This document shows positions 1 through 13,851 of a DNA stretch of 64,000 nucleotides, piece by piece. Under the pieces are notes generated by a model. That model saw only the letters and a program-made list of their open reading frames with translations. It had not been told where the DNA came from and made no database searches. Source of the stretch: Nipponacmea schrenckii (Eukaryota > Mollusca > Gastropoda > Lottiidae); NCBI GenBank assembly GCA_030562195.1, contig JAUJPP010000007.1, forward strand, positions 28,021,769 to 28,085,768, written 5' to 3'. Numbering within the stretch: the stretch's first letter is position 1; every line of letters starts with the position of its first letter. A program made the translations under genes and the position numbers.

Positions 1-3000
1 TGAATATTTGTACTGAACCTTTGGTATAACTGTTTCTTTTTTATTTCTTTTAATTAATGTTAAGGAAATTGTGTTTGAATTGAAAGGGTTGAGTCAAATT
101 ATATCTTTCACTACAGCTTCGTGAATTAAGTAGATTGGTTTGTATTTATTAAAATGGAAACCATTCCTTTCCTTGACCTCTAAGACTTGTTATGATTGAT
201 AGAACTACCAAACTACCGAAAGTGCCATCCATCTTGTGCTCTGCAAGACTAATCTTAGCGCCAGTAATGATTTCCCTAGTGCAGTTTGCCGTCCCTTCCG
301 ATTTACATTCTGAAAAGTTCATACTATTAAAGATTGTTGTATTCAATATCATGTCTTGCGGATTGTTACACTTAAGTACATTAATTATGACTGTTTCTCA
401 ATGACTTCCATAAAATAATGTAATGTGAAGGTGAATATTTTTTTTTCTTGGGGGGGGGGGGTGGCTTCATTCCGTGGTTATAGTTTTATTGGTCACCCTG
501 TGGTAGAACTTTAATTTTTTTATATCGGATCAGGATATTTCTTATGATCAGTCTCGGAATGAAAGAACGCTATCTTTGAAGATTTGCTCCTTTCTCCTTA
601 AGATAGCTTAGAATTTTCTGAGAATTGATTACAAAAAAAAAAACGTAGTGATTGAGAATTAGCTTGCCATTTTGTAATTTGGCTTACTATTTGTTGAAAA
701 GGTATTGGCATTTTTTAAACGAAATAGATTAAAGAAGGTGATAACACTCTGCAAGAGTTCTATTGACATTTGAAACAATTCCACGTAATAGTGAAATTAT
801 TCTCATTTTGTCTCTTAAATAAGAAGTTAATAGAAACATTTAGGATTATATCATGTCTAAAAGTGATTTCAGATTACTGAAACAACACTGTGATCGATTT
901 TAGAAATTAATTCTTGACACACATTTTCTTACATTTCTTTGAAGGATCTAATAGATTTTGAAGTAGTATCATCTAAAAGTTGATTCAATTTTCAAAAATA
1001 TTTTGGATTAACTTTCCAACCCCTGCATCGCCATTTACGATTTCTTACGTGCAGCGAACCGTATTCACTCATGTACAATTCATATAATGTCATAAATATT
1101 GTCTATTTTTAAATAACCGAAATGAAATCAGTGGCATTATTTATGAAAATTTTACTTAAGTTTTTAGTGTTACAGTAATCTGATTGGCCAATCACTTAAA
1201 TTGAATTTTGCATTTTTTCTTAAAACCTGCAGTTATATTGAGTTAGATAATCTCTACTTGCAATTTTTTTCTTTCGTATTTGCTACTTCGAATGTTTTTC
1301 AAGCCTTTTAAGTCACGTTGGACAATATTTAAAAAACCTTTCGGCTGTCATTTATGGTTTAACACATTCTAAACACATATCTGTTTTACTCATATTAATT
1401 AATACTGCTATCAAAATTGTCTTTATTGCTAAAGCTCTTAAATGATTTTCATGACTATTGTATTATCAAACTTTAAAAATAGTTAAGTCTTGGAAAAAAC
1501 CTCATGGTTTCAGCTATCTGATGACATGACATCCGTTTTTCTTTTTATACTTTACATTATCTGCTATGAATTGGCCTTATATCTAAATGATCTTAATGTT
1601 TTTCGCTTACTTAGTTTATTTGGGCTAATGATGTATCTCACGTAACAGAACGTTGACACATAAAACATGTTATTGAAGATTTCAAATTTGCACTTGTTAA
1701 GAAGATAGCTTAAACTTGGTATATAGAAGCATTGTAGTGACAAATCGTGTTAAATGTCATATAGAACTAATTTAAATGATAGTGTTCGGACATTCTAGTA
1801 AGAAATAAATGTTTCTAGGTGATTTTAAAATGAGTAATATATAATCAAACAGCAATAAATACAATTGCATGACATCAACTTATTATGAAGTTCACTCATT
1901 TTAGTCCTGTAGCCAGATGGGCAAATAATTTATCGGAGGGACAATGGTGAATGTTGTCAATTTGCAGTAATGTTTTCCAGTTTTATCCAGGGTTCATCAA
2001 ATGCAATGCCCAACCCTTACCCCTTGCCCCCTTTTAGCTACAGCATTTCTTTTCAAATTTGTAAATACATATACTTTACAAACATTCTTGCAATTGACAA
2101 TTGATTTACATGCATACACACTAAATTATTACACCCTTTGTACGTAGAGTTCTGAGTAGTAACACGAGAATTTTACTGAAATAATGCTTTGTCGATTCTC
2201 CTGGTCAAAAAAACTCATTTATACGTAAATTAATAGTCATGACTGATCAGCTATCATCAACTTAACTACGTTGGCAATAGGTAACATTAATCATTTAGTG
2301 AAAAATATTTGTAATAAGTAACCTCTCAAAAACATCTCTAAACAATGTATATGAGTAATTCGTTTTTAGAGAAACCAATTAATATGTGTTATTATCATTT
2401 TTTGTAGTGATACCATGTATGAGCTGGTTTCTCAACTTGACAAGGGGAGATGTCACTGTTCATTTAGGGCACTGAGATACCTACAAATAACAATCTATGA
2501 TTTGTATTTATACAGTTCAAGACTATCATTGACTATGATGGAGGCAAGCAATTGCTCATGTCCAGATTAAGATTGTTATCTTCTATCCAGCTCCATGTTA
2601 CTCCATTCAAGCTCATGACCAATTAAAACATCAAAATACACAGAAACACTCTCTTCTTCAAGTATTTCAACATTGCACTCAAGTAGAGTTGAAATTCCCC
2701 ATGTCAATCTGGTAAATAGTTTATAATTGTTTATAATCTTGCCAACGCAAGTTCACCAACTAATTCGTTAAACAACCACCCACTTTAAATCAGAACAACA
2801 AATTTATGGTATTATTTAAACATGTTTTAAGTTAAATATAATAAGACCTTCGGTGATTCTTCAATTATCATAAACCAAACTCTTGTACGTCTATGATCGT
2901 ATATACACATTATGTGTAATGTGACTTGTTAATAAATGCCAGAAAGGTATCTCAAAAATGTTACCTTGATCCTGTTTTCATACTATAAAACTTGTACCTT

Positions 3001-6000
3001 CTCTGAGTTTCTGATCAGATTTTTTGATAGACAGCCTAGTGTCATGCCGTTGCGCACCCAGAGATGAATTTGTACTAAAAATTGTATTCAGGTTTCGCGT
3101 CTATTCTGGAATGAAATATTGATATTACATGAATCGAATTTGCAATCAAATTCCTATAAAAAGAGAAAAAGAGTTTCCTCAATATTAACGAACAGGTGTC
3201 CTAATTTAAATCAGAATTCATATTGTCTTCATTAACACAATTAATAGGGGCGCTACAATTCGGTTAACATTGTGTGTTTTGGAGAGGAAATTGATGATTT
3301 TGTCTAATAATTAACTAAGCTTATTTTTCTACTTGCGTATGTTAATTACATAATATTACATTATAATGAAATGGTTGTTAGGTTATGGTACGTATTCAAT
3401 GATTAAATTATCTGAAATGATGTGAATTATAGACACATGCTCCCGTATGTATTGTTTTATAACAGGTGCCAAACGAGTTATAGAGAGTTCGAGGTTTTAG
3501 GCAAGAATTATTTTAAAGTTCTTGTTCAGGTCGGGTGAAATGTAAAATGCAGCAAAGGTTGTATTGAGAACTGTGCTGGACGTAAATTATTATTTACAAT
3601 ATTAACTAATTTTTTTATCAAGTCTGACTTTGAAAATTATCTATACTATTTGCAATGGACTTTTTTATTCACTAAATCTACTTTCAACATACCTTTTTTG
3701 ACAGTCAACGCTCTTTATCGAGTGTGTTTAAAGTAAGCGTGTTTGTCATATTTCAAATGGTCCATTTGAGGCTTTAAAATTATTCCATCAAGAGGAAAAT
3801 ATTTAGTACATATACGTGTTTACAACTAGTTACCACCAGTTCCCTTTAAGTAAAAAAAATATTTAATGGTCCTCCATCAAACGGTATGAATTTGGAATAG
3901 AGACTCACAAAAGTCATTTTTCATGTCTGGTATGTTGACGGCATAGTGTTAAATTTTCATCTAAATCACCATTAGAATGAATAATGTAACTCTTCCGGTT
4001 TATACAAATGTAATTTCAATATTGCCACAAATTCGTGACAAAAACCAACGCCATTAAGAATATATCCTTTACAATATTGAAGATTAGGGATGGAACGTGT
4101 TAGTTGATGATGAAAAATGAATATCATTTTTATGTCCTTGGTTTTCAAAAAGAAAATGCAGTTGTTTACAGATAATATGAAATTGCAACACGACAGGAAA
4201 AAATTGACAAGAAATAACTGCTTTTGTTAAATAGAATACTTCAAAATGCTGTGTAAAACTTTAATACTTTGCTTGTTATTACTCATGTTATGCCTTAATT
4301 CTAATTGATTGCATGTAATGGTCAATTGCGGAATAAAACTTCTTAATTAGTCTGTAGTTTGGATCACAGTCACTATGGCAGTGTCTCATGACACCAAAGC
4401 CCGACAAATCGGATGTAATGTCTCAAAAGGTCACATTAATGGGAGTTAGATCTCCGATCGAGGATTGTTCTTGAGAATTTTACGGATATTTTGTCCCTGT
4501 GGCTCATCAGGTTTTCACAACAAGAACCATATAGGCTGGTGGCCATCCCCCACCCCACACTAAAATGGTCATAACTCGGCCAGTTTTGATGCCTTTTCCC
4601 TTCTTCGTACAACTAAGTAAGTTAAGTCTTGCACTCGATTGTATAGTGTATAATCTCCGCTGTAAAGGTCATTGTACAGATTTGTAAGTGTAGAATTCAG
4701 TTATTCAATAAGGTGTACTTAATTATGAATTACGATACATATGATAAAAATTCGAAATGCCAAACACTAACAGATAGAAATTGAAATTTAAAAGTTTCAG
4801 TTATTACAAACTTGCACCTAATAAATAAAAACCAACACTCGGAGTGAATATTAATGGAATATTACTTAGCTGACACCTGTTTTTACCAACCTTTAAACTT
4901 TTTTACCTTGACGTTATTATTCCAATGTTTAGATCATATGAATAAAGAGCGCTATTGATTATTTAAATTCCCCCTGATTTTCTTTGAGCTGTTAAACCAA
5001 GATGCAATAGAACAACGCATTACGGAGACACATACTTCATAGAACTGATTTTGTATTACCTCATTTGGCTTAGAGAATTTTAATACTTAAGACGTGACCA
5101 CTGAGTGGATTTAGTAAAAGAGAGATATAGACTAACCTATTCCGAAATTTCTGTTTGCAAGTTTCTCTAAGCGTGTAGCCTTTTCACACGAGCTACGGTT
5201 TATTGTACTGTGGGGAAATTAGCTTGGGCGTATACTGAAGTTTGTGTTGAGCCACACCGGGCCCCGAAAGGATCATTCAGATCATTCTCATTCTATGATT
5301 TGAGATAGAACTTGCTTTGGAATTCAAGCTGTCATACTTGAATGAAAAAAACATTTTTATTTTGATCGACATTGTCGAATCCCATTAGGATATGGAATGA
5401 ATTTACACAAACCTTAGTAACACAATGCAAAAATATCAATACAGAAGAATCAGTTAACAAGACGAAACCCCTTCAAAATAACAATATCTTTTTTTTTGTA
5501 AATTCATTTTTACCAGTATATAGTCTTAATCTCTAAGTCTTTCTTTTAATAATCAGATAAAAACAAAAAAGCTTTGTCAAGACTGCCAACTACTAGAGTT
5601 TTTAAAGTTTATTCGCACTTGGTTAATTTATTGATTTTTTAGATGTTTCTCGAGTATTTACTTTCCAAATTACTTTACTACTAAACAAAACAATGTATAT
5701 CTAACTTATTTTACATAAAATAGATTCATTAAATTAAGTAGGCTAAGTAAGTTTTTCTAAATTCAGAAATACAGTGCTTGCGGACTGAACAAATATGACT
5801 GCTTACCTATCTTTAAGATGAACTGTTTAGATTTGGCAGACTTATTTTTATATATAATATTGTATTAAATAATGCTTATAATTTTTTCTTATTTGAAGAA
5901 CCAAAGAGTTTTTTTAAATGTTTATTTAAAACTATTGCTTAATTTTTCATTCCAAAATACTGTTGACATTTTTATTACTGAGTATCTTATTCTGTGTCTA

Positions 6001-6260
6001 ATTTACTATTCAGATTTGAAGATTTCCGTTAATTAAGGTGTACTGTTCAATTTAAGCCATTTGAACCAGGATTTCCTTAATGGTTATTCTTCTTTTCCAG
6101 AAAATCCTTATAATTACAATTTTAAGAATATATACTTTTGTAACAACGACACAACAAAGTATGTGGCTTTATCTAAAGAGAACTAACGATAGCCTTTACT
6201 TCCTATGGAATATAGCCTTTCTAGATTATTTAATAGTGTTATTCGTGAGATTATAAAATG
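1..6260. other. AT-rich intergenic DNA, no gene seen
   Basis: This 6.3 kb holds no open frame longer than about 70 codons, and none of the short ones resembles a protein I know. Base composition is strongly A+T with many short A and T runs. The only oddity is a run of 12 G at 450-461. I found no tRNA, rRNA or tandem array here. It could contain introns or distal regulatory DNA of genes outside the window, which cannot be judged from sequence alone. Confidence 0.6.
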
Positions 6261-6295
6261 GGATGAAATGAAGGGAGTTTTACGTCCTACTCTTC
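6261..6295 (-). repeat. 3' end fragment of the tRNA-SINE family
   Basis: Read on the minus strand, this short piece matches the last ~35 bases of the SINE seen intact at 55609-55975: an AGTAGGACGTAAAACT block followed by a TTCATTTCA end. Only the 3' tip is present, so it is a heavily 5'-truncated insertion or a remnant. It lies next to a run of 28 T at 6302-6329 and then a LINE tail, so several insertions appear to have piled up here. Confidence 0.55.
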
Positions 6296-6297
6296 TC

Positions 6298-6301
<4 letters not shown>

Positions 6302-6329
<28 letters not shown>
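6302..6329. repeat. Run of 28 T
   Basis: An uninterrupted homopolymer of 28 T, the longest in the window. It lies between a SINE 3' fragment and a LINE 3' tail. It may be the poly(A) or poly(T) tail of a retroelement. Its exact length may be unreliable because long homopolymers are error prone in sequencing. Confidence 0.9.
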
Positions 6330-6343
6330 CCAATGTATTGCCC

Positions 6344-6432
6344 CATGGGCTGAATGTGAGACAGGACCATGTCCTTGTGTATTGGGCCTAATTCTGACCC
6401 ATGTAAAATAAAGAGTTTATTATTATTATTAT
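6344..6432 (+). mobile_element. LINE-type 3' tail, copy 1
   Basis: About 85 bases starting ATGGGCTGAATGTG, containing the small hairpin AGGACCATGTCCT and ending in an AATAAA-like block followed by a (TTA)n microsatellite. A second copy at 23801-23884 differs at only one base over the shared non-microsatellite part. Ending in a short simple repeat after a conserved 3' UTR is typical of non-LTR retrotransposons. No reverse transcriptase is attached, so this is an extreme 5' truncation or a short non-autonomous element using that tail. The autonomous source is not in the window. Confidence 0.75.
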
Positions 6433-9400
6433 AAAGATTAAGGACACAGTAACTTATATTCGCAATCAAAATGTTCGTAAAATTATCAACTTTATAAGTG
6501 ATTTCTCATGATTGTATAAAAATGAAAGTAGAAAATGGAATTTTATTGAGATTGGATTAATATATCAGAAATCGAACATAATGCTTAACGCTAACAGACG
6601 TGTTAGTGTAAAACTTTATTTTCGGTTACCCAATTACAGTTAATTCAACAATAACGTTAAGCGACATTTTCGGTTGAGACGATAGACAATAGTTTGATCC
6701 CTTATACAACGCTTAAGGAGAGTCTCACATGACAGAATCTGAGGACGACTTTAAATTCAAAGTCGTAAGCAACTGAAAGAATGGAAGAATCAGATCAATC
6801 GTTAAGCAAATCCATGCTCACAGAATCATAGTTGCCGTCAGTAACTGACTGTTGTTCGTATTTCTTTGTCCGTCAATTTTGCGAGCAGGGAATTTCCAAC
6901 CATCCATTTTATCGCTGTGTCCATTCTTGAGATACTTACGCTTTAAATTTCCTGAGACGGGCCCAAGTGAGCAGATGTTTTACCATACAACATTTTTAGA
7001 AAGGTATTGTAAGAGAAAAAAAATCCTGTCATGAGAATTATCAAAACCTTTTATCAAATTGTAAAAATTAAGATTGTTAACAAAATTTTTCAAACCATCT
7101 GCAGATGAAATTGTATGTTATTAAAATCTATTATCTGTGATAGTATATTGTGCAGTGGTGTATTATGTTGTACCTGGTATTCCTCGGAATTTACGATCAC
7201 GATGATATAAAAAAACAGTTTAGAAAGAAATCTGTTTCCTGAAGATGAATAGACTTGAAAGAAAGGTTGATTAATGTATCAAGAGAAAATGATAAGCCCC
7301 TACACAAGTCTTAGTTAGAGTTAAGGTTTAATATGTACGATTACAAGTTTTAATTGTATACGTCAATATAATAAATTGACATTATTCCTTCAAATGAGTC
7401 TTGTTATTACAGGGGGGAGGGAGAGCGACCCAAATATATTAAGCGAACTAACTACGAAAAATTATCTCCAAATTTCAGTTGGTCATAGTAGGAAAACTAA
7501 GTACTTCGAGTGATATAATTCCTACCGAACATCCACCTATGCATAGAATCGGATGTTTATTCTATTTTCAGCACATTATTTACGGGCAGTTGATGTGATA
7601 GATACATTTGGTACTTAAGAGGAACACTTAATCTTTATTGAATTTTCATCGATTAAGCTATTCGTATACAAAATTGTCACAAGAAAAGGATGGGTTGTCG
7701 ACAAAATCATTAAAATTATATTTGATTCCAATTTTAGAGTATTTCTTAGGAATATATCGACATATATCATCTTCTCAATGAAAGTAAAATGGACTTGATA
7801 ACACCGCCGTGTTTTTCTTTGAATCAAATATTGAGTTTAAAGTTAAGTATTTTCTTGAATGGATTTGGAATATCAGTTATATATTTCTATACAACTAAAT
7901 GTGTCGTTTAACATTTATTGAAAAACAATGTTCGAAAACTGAATAACACAGTGCAATTGCTGATCAGCCCTCTGTCATTTTATCCTTCTTGTAAAGCATT
8001 TTCCATCTCAATCTCTTGAATTTATTAGGAACAGAGAAATAGGCTAAAGACTTTAAAATTTCTGAACTTCGTAGACTGTAACTAAGGAGATGTTATTTGA
8101 GCTTAGCAAAAAATGAATCTGATTTTGAAATATTTTCCTACATTTGATGTTTTTTTCTTTCGTGCTTTTGATTTTATAACATAATTGATTTGCTTTGTTT
8201 TACATGACTTAGTTATAATTATGTAAAAACGGCCTCAAGATGACAGCTGCGAGTCTGTTTTATATAACCAATGCAACAAAATAGAAATGTCAGTTTAATG
8301 GCTCGTAAGATCAAAAAGTTTTCCATTAAACTTTTTACGCTTCAACATTCCATTTCAAAGATTAAGTTGTAATGCGATGGAAATGGAACCCAGGGAGTCA
8401 ATTTTAATAATGTTTACTCGCAATACTAATAAAAATATTGTGCTTTTACCATATACCAATTTTATCAATGGTCATATTTCACCCAACAACCATAAATAAC
8501 GCTATTCATCAGCTGTAAATCGATTTGGAAACAGTTATGGATATAAAGGATTTATTTCTACTTTTATACTGTTATATGTTTTTTTTAAAAAACTGAACCG
8601 GTTGTAAAGGAAGCATTTATAATGGAAGTATATATGCATATGTGTACTACACCAAGGCGTCATGATAATATATGATATTATTACCAATCAATGCTTTCTG
8701 CATGATATTATGAGTACATTTCTTTTTTTAAAAATATTAACACACATGTTAATTCAATTGTTATCGATTTTCATGAAAATACAAACTTGTTTATTAAATA
8801 CACGTTTCTATACTTCATTAGCTATGTTTTTATCATTATGTTGTACAAAAAATACATTAAAGAAAGCATGAAAGTATTTCACTTTTACCTAACAGCCTGA
8901 AAAGAGTATATATATGTATTTCGTGAAAGACAATTATCTATCTTACATGATGTTTCACTTCAGCAACACAGTCTGTTATGCAAGAACACACATTCCAATC
9001 GTAATCTTGACAGATACTAAGTTTGAAAACCAGCCGAGGGATGACTTTAGTCAACACTTAAAGCAGTAGAGTATTTATTTTGTTTAAGTAATGGTGGCAG
9101 GCACCTCGTTTGCCTAGCATGTACCAACAATTTAGCTTATCAATGATTGGCTGTTAAAACAAAAAGTTCCATGGTCGGCATTCGAATTTCCAAGCAGAGC
9201 AATGAAGGTCCAATATAGTAACACAGAGAGTGTCGAGTAAAATAAATAAAGTATTGTAGCAACACAAAAGAAACTAGTCCAGGACTAGTCCAGGAGTCTT
9301 GTTCCCAGAAACTAAAACTGGATTTAGTTTTCCTTTCATCTGATTGTCAAACACTAAAATCAATTTTAAATTTAACTTTTTTTAGCCATCAAAACGGTGG

Positions 9401-12400
9401 GGGACATGAAAATAATTTGTTGTCCTCGGGAAGGGATGATTCTTTGAGATGTACTTCTAATAGAAATGAAAATAGCCCAGAATTAAAATAGACTAGAATA
9501 AGCAACAAAGCAACTTCTTATTCAAACAAAAAAGTATAATGTAAGTCCAAGACAAAGAAGAAGGAAGCTGATTTTTTAAAAATTATTTCTCTTTTATTTC
9601 TATAGACTTTAAGGTTAATTAAAGATAATGTAAAGGGATTCATAGAAATCGGAGAGACAGTGTAATAGTCCGTCTCGGTTGACACTGTGGTAACATAAGG
9701 TTAATTAATACTATAGAAATAAATAAGAAAACATTAGCTTTCCTTCACAATACTGTCGATTTTATCCTGACGTTGTAAAATTTTATTTTATGACCCAGTT
9801 ATTTTTATGAAGTAACATTAAATTGCAGATGAGTGTTCCTGTTTTCTTGGTAGAAAAGGTTAACTTAAAGGCAGTTGGACGCTAAATTAAAGATATGGAT
9901 AGTATATTGTATCTCAGATAGATGAGTAGTTTTAATTTTCACATTAAGGTAATAGTGCCTTCAGTGAGAAGAGGGCTTCTTGAAGGTTGAAGTCATTGCT
10001 TGCTTAAAGTCTTTTTCTGAATGAGAGTTAAGACATTAAATATTAACTTACCAACGAAATTAATCTTTGTAAATGTCTTATATTCCTAGCATTGACAAAT
10101 CTTCCATCATTTAAAGGGGGTTACCATTTTTCCTTATTTCGAAAATGCTCAAATTTATGGAATACACCGAAATATAGAGAAATGTGTACCTTAACTTAGT
10201 GTGTGTTCAATATAGAAATAAAGTAAACGAAAAAACTTTTCGTTTATATATTTTGATCATATATCTATATATTTTAATCATATAATAATAATAAAAATGA
10301 GAATAAAACATTTGTCTACAACAAGAAATAAACAAAATAATATATTGAAGGTTATAAAATTTCCATTGTTTTTCAAATGGCTCTACATGAACAATGTTAT
10401 ATGTTTGCAATACCAATAACATCTTACATCTGATGTATCATTACAAAAATACAAAGGACATGTTTTCCATAGTCATCAAAATAATGAAACTCATGTCGTG
10501 ACAGAATATGCCATTTCAATTTCACTTTCAAGAAAATCAATGTTTGAATTTAAAAGACATTAATTGTTGACATTTCCTAGAAAGATTTTTGCCGTTTATG
10601 AATATTTCTTACACATAATATAAGATTTAATTTACTGTTATGTGATACTTAGTGTTTTGAATTTACAGCGGCATGTTATACATCAACATTTTTAGGCCAA
10701 TTTTCAATAAAATATCTCAAAAAGACTTTTTTCCCATTGTACATGATATCATGTTAATAGCTTCATAACTGTGTCTTGTGCAGTGGGTACAAATAGGGGG
10801 CAGATTTACTCAATGAAGAGGCAACTACCTGCAACTTTGAATTCCAAGCGCAGAAGCGCTACAGAAGCATCATAGGCGCATGTCTTCCATAGAAGGTTTT
10901 CCATCAAGTACAATTTTACAAGAATAATATTGATTTGTGTGCATTCTGTCACGAAATTACACAGGGTAAAATCTGTACATCAAGCTGACGTTCATATTTA
11001 GTAACAGTAAGCCTTACAAATATATAGGAGGGGGTAAATGCCCTTCATGTACTCATACTTGCGCCGCCTCTGGTCTTTTGTTACTTGCAGCTTATAATTC
11101 AAAGGCTTCAAGTTTAAAGGTCACATGGGAGATAAGGATCGAATAAATTTATTAATAGAGAGCCTTATGTAACTGTAAGGTTAACTGCTTCAGTCCTTTA
11201 CTGAATTAGACTAGCCGACCAGCTGTTGATTGAATATTTTACCGAATTGCCAAAACTTTCTCACAGTATCATTAGTATTCACACTTTGTTGCGAAATAAA
11301 ATGCAGTATATAATCTGCTGTTGGGTTTAATGATCAGGTCTGACAGGAATTGTTACCCTGTAAATACCACGAGAATTACATCCAAGCAACTCAATTATGT
11401 GAATACTGTAGGGTCCTTAAAGTTTAAAATTAATTCGATAAACTGACAAAATCGATAAATCATTCTTACTAACCATGTTAAACAATCAGAGCATATATTG
11501 ACATGTAGGTAATCCAGATCGATCTTAAATCCAGTTCATCATTCTCACTCATTAAATATTTTAGTTATATCCCTTTTAAATATGGATATTTACATTTCCA
11601 GCATTTTGTATTGAAAAAATTCTTTTGGTGTATTTGCAATATACGTCAATACCTTATCGTCTTTGATTTTGAACGTAGGCCAGTAAGACAGTTAGCTTTT
11701 TCTTGAAATCTCGTGCACAATTCTATACACTTATTTAAGGGCCAATGTGACTCTTCTCGATTCGAGATTTTGTGCACTCCAATTTAAATGACGTCTGTAT
11801 TAAAACTTTGAATTCGTCGCATATGGTTTGTGTTCTGTAAAACTTGAGTTCCACATTTCGAGTTCTTTTTAATCGAAAAGACAAAATGAAAATATGAGGA
11901 ATTCAATTAAATCAGATACCATAAAAATTCTTAAAATGATTTACGTGATAAGAAAATCAGATTATGTCAATTACAAATACAAAAAAAAAAAAAACTTTTA
12001 ATGCGATTAATACGGGAATATATAATTTTTGAAAGTATGTATTCATAAGGGATTAATATACAAAGTGCACGAGAAACATTTTAATATTGATATTTTTTTG
12101 TAAGGTTTTTCTGCTCTCCAACGAATATTGTTTTGGAATGCACCTAAAAGTGTCCACGTGGTTATCCTTTATCCTGAAAACTTTAAGTGCAATACAAGCT
12201 TACCGACTGTGTCGATTATGAACTTCGCTACGAGTAGTAGGACCAACATTGTTAGATCACTGAACGCAACTCTGCACCTAGGTTTATGACCGTTCCTTCG
12301 CAGTCTCCACATTGCTAATTTACTCTATAACCACGAAACGTATCTTTAAATCGTGTATAGATGACATTCAATAACGATATCGTGATCGAACTGTCTGGAA

Positions 12401-13842
12401 CCTTTAAGATAAAGCGAAATATGAATGCTATTTACAATCTTCGATAAACAAAAGTCTTTAAATGATCTCCTTCGGTGTGGGAGGTTTTTATGTAACTCAA
12501 TTTGTTTGCCTTTAAGGTGATCTTGAACATACCTCATATATAATACTATAATGAAACATGAATGAATTTGTTAATGAAGGCGTAAATTTCGAATGAGATT
12601 CTTATAGTAAAAGGATCTTTACCTTGAAAAAAAACCCAAACCTTTCATTAAACCATTAGAGATGATTTTTCGCTCTACATTAAGTCTAAAACTTCCGTTT
12701 AGATCGGATTTGTTGATCTCACATGTCGGTCGGGTGTAAGTTGATCTGGTCGTGTTACCTGTATAGTAATTACGAAGCAGACCATTATTCACTTTATTAT
12801 CTGGTACTTTTCCTAAACGTATTATGCAATCCGCATGAATGGAAAGAAAGTTAACAAATTTCATTCTGTACATGAGGAAATACGTCGAAACGTTGTATAC
12901 AATATATGCAAGTATTGGTTTTCCATAAATCTCGATCCATATATATATAGCCTCATTGGTTAACAACCTCTAAAATACTCCTTATGGAAGCCACAATTCT
13001 CTGGAGAGCTTACTTAGGCCAATTTATATTGAATTCTCGTTTAGCTGCAGGCTACTGCTTGATTTAAATTGGAAGAAAATTGAATTATTATGAAATGGAA
13101 ATCATTTGAAATATGTGGAAAAATAACACTTATGTGACAACAAGATTTTTCAATTATCACGAACAGCGTTAACGAAGAAAACAGTGTAATATACGACGCG
13201 TTTTACCCTTTACTATTAATAATAAATGAATTTAATTGTGCTGGACGCAACGAAATGTGATATTCAAATACAGTTTCTAGAAACGTTTTTGAAAATCTCT
13301 AAAGTAAACGATTCTAATGAAATATATATAACATAATACTTCTTATAGGTTAGTCACATCCTAATTAGTTCCAAGTGTCCAATATTCAGTCTCAAGTAGA
13401 AGTATTACAATCCTTCCAATTACAAGTTCCTTCACAGACATAATCTAGCGTAAAACATGAACTAAGGCAAATTGAAATACTTCTACCCCCCTCGCCCCTT
13501 TGAAAGATTGAAACGGAGCTTAACACCAGGGCTTCAATTTCTATGCACAATTGTTGCCAAACACTGCAAATAGTTCTTCACCACATCGACCGATTTAATG
13601 TGTTACTTTACGGTTATTCTTATGCATTTTTTCAAGGTCAGAATTAAAATTAGTCTTACAATATGCATCAGCCTCCTCTCAAAGGAAATATTTTCCCCTA
13701 TCAACCAAATTGTTATAATTGTACATTTCTTTCTTTCATTCAAGAATTCATTCATTTTGTATTTAATCAACATTCCTCATACAAACCATTCCTAAATTCT
13801 TGCACACGTTAGTTAAAGTATATGTTTATATTTATATATTCT
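6433..13842. other. AT-rich intergenic DNA upstream of the GPCR gene
   Basis: No convincing coding exon in 7.4 kb. The longest open stretch, 115 codons on the minus strand at 12619-12966, has no recognisable domain and the composition expected of chance. There is an 11-bp tandem duplication of ACTAGTCCAGG at 9273-9294. Because a splice acceptor appears just before the GPCR ATG, a non-coding first exon and promoter of that gene may lie here, but I cannot place them. Confidence 0.55.
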
Positions 13843-13844
13843 AG
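13825..13844 (+). promoter_or_regulatory. Probable 3' splice site before the GPCR coding exon
   Basis: A T-rich tract ending in TATTCTAG lies directly before the coding exon, with the AG at 13843-13844 and the preferred ATG 8 bases further on. This is what an intron inside the 5' UTR would leave. If it is used, the upstream in-frame ATG at 13822 is intronic and the protein starts at the second methionine. This is inferred from sequence form only; a spliced read across the junction would settle it. Confidence 0.5.
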
Positions 13845-13851
13845 TGTTATA

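Noticed and set aside
12619..12966. 115-codon minus-strand open frame
   Set aside because: No domain, no signal peptide, no supporting promoter or polyadenylation signal. Chance frames of this size are expected.
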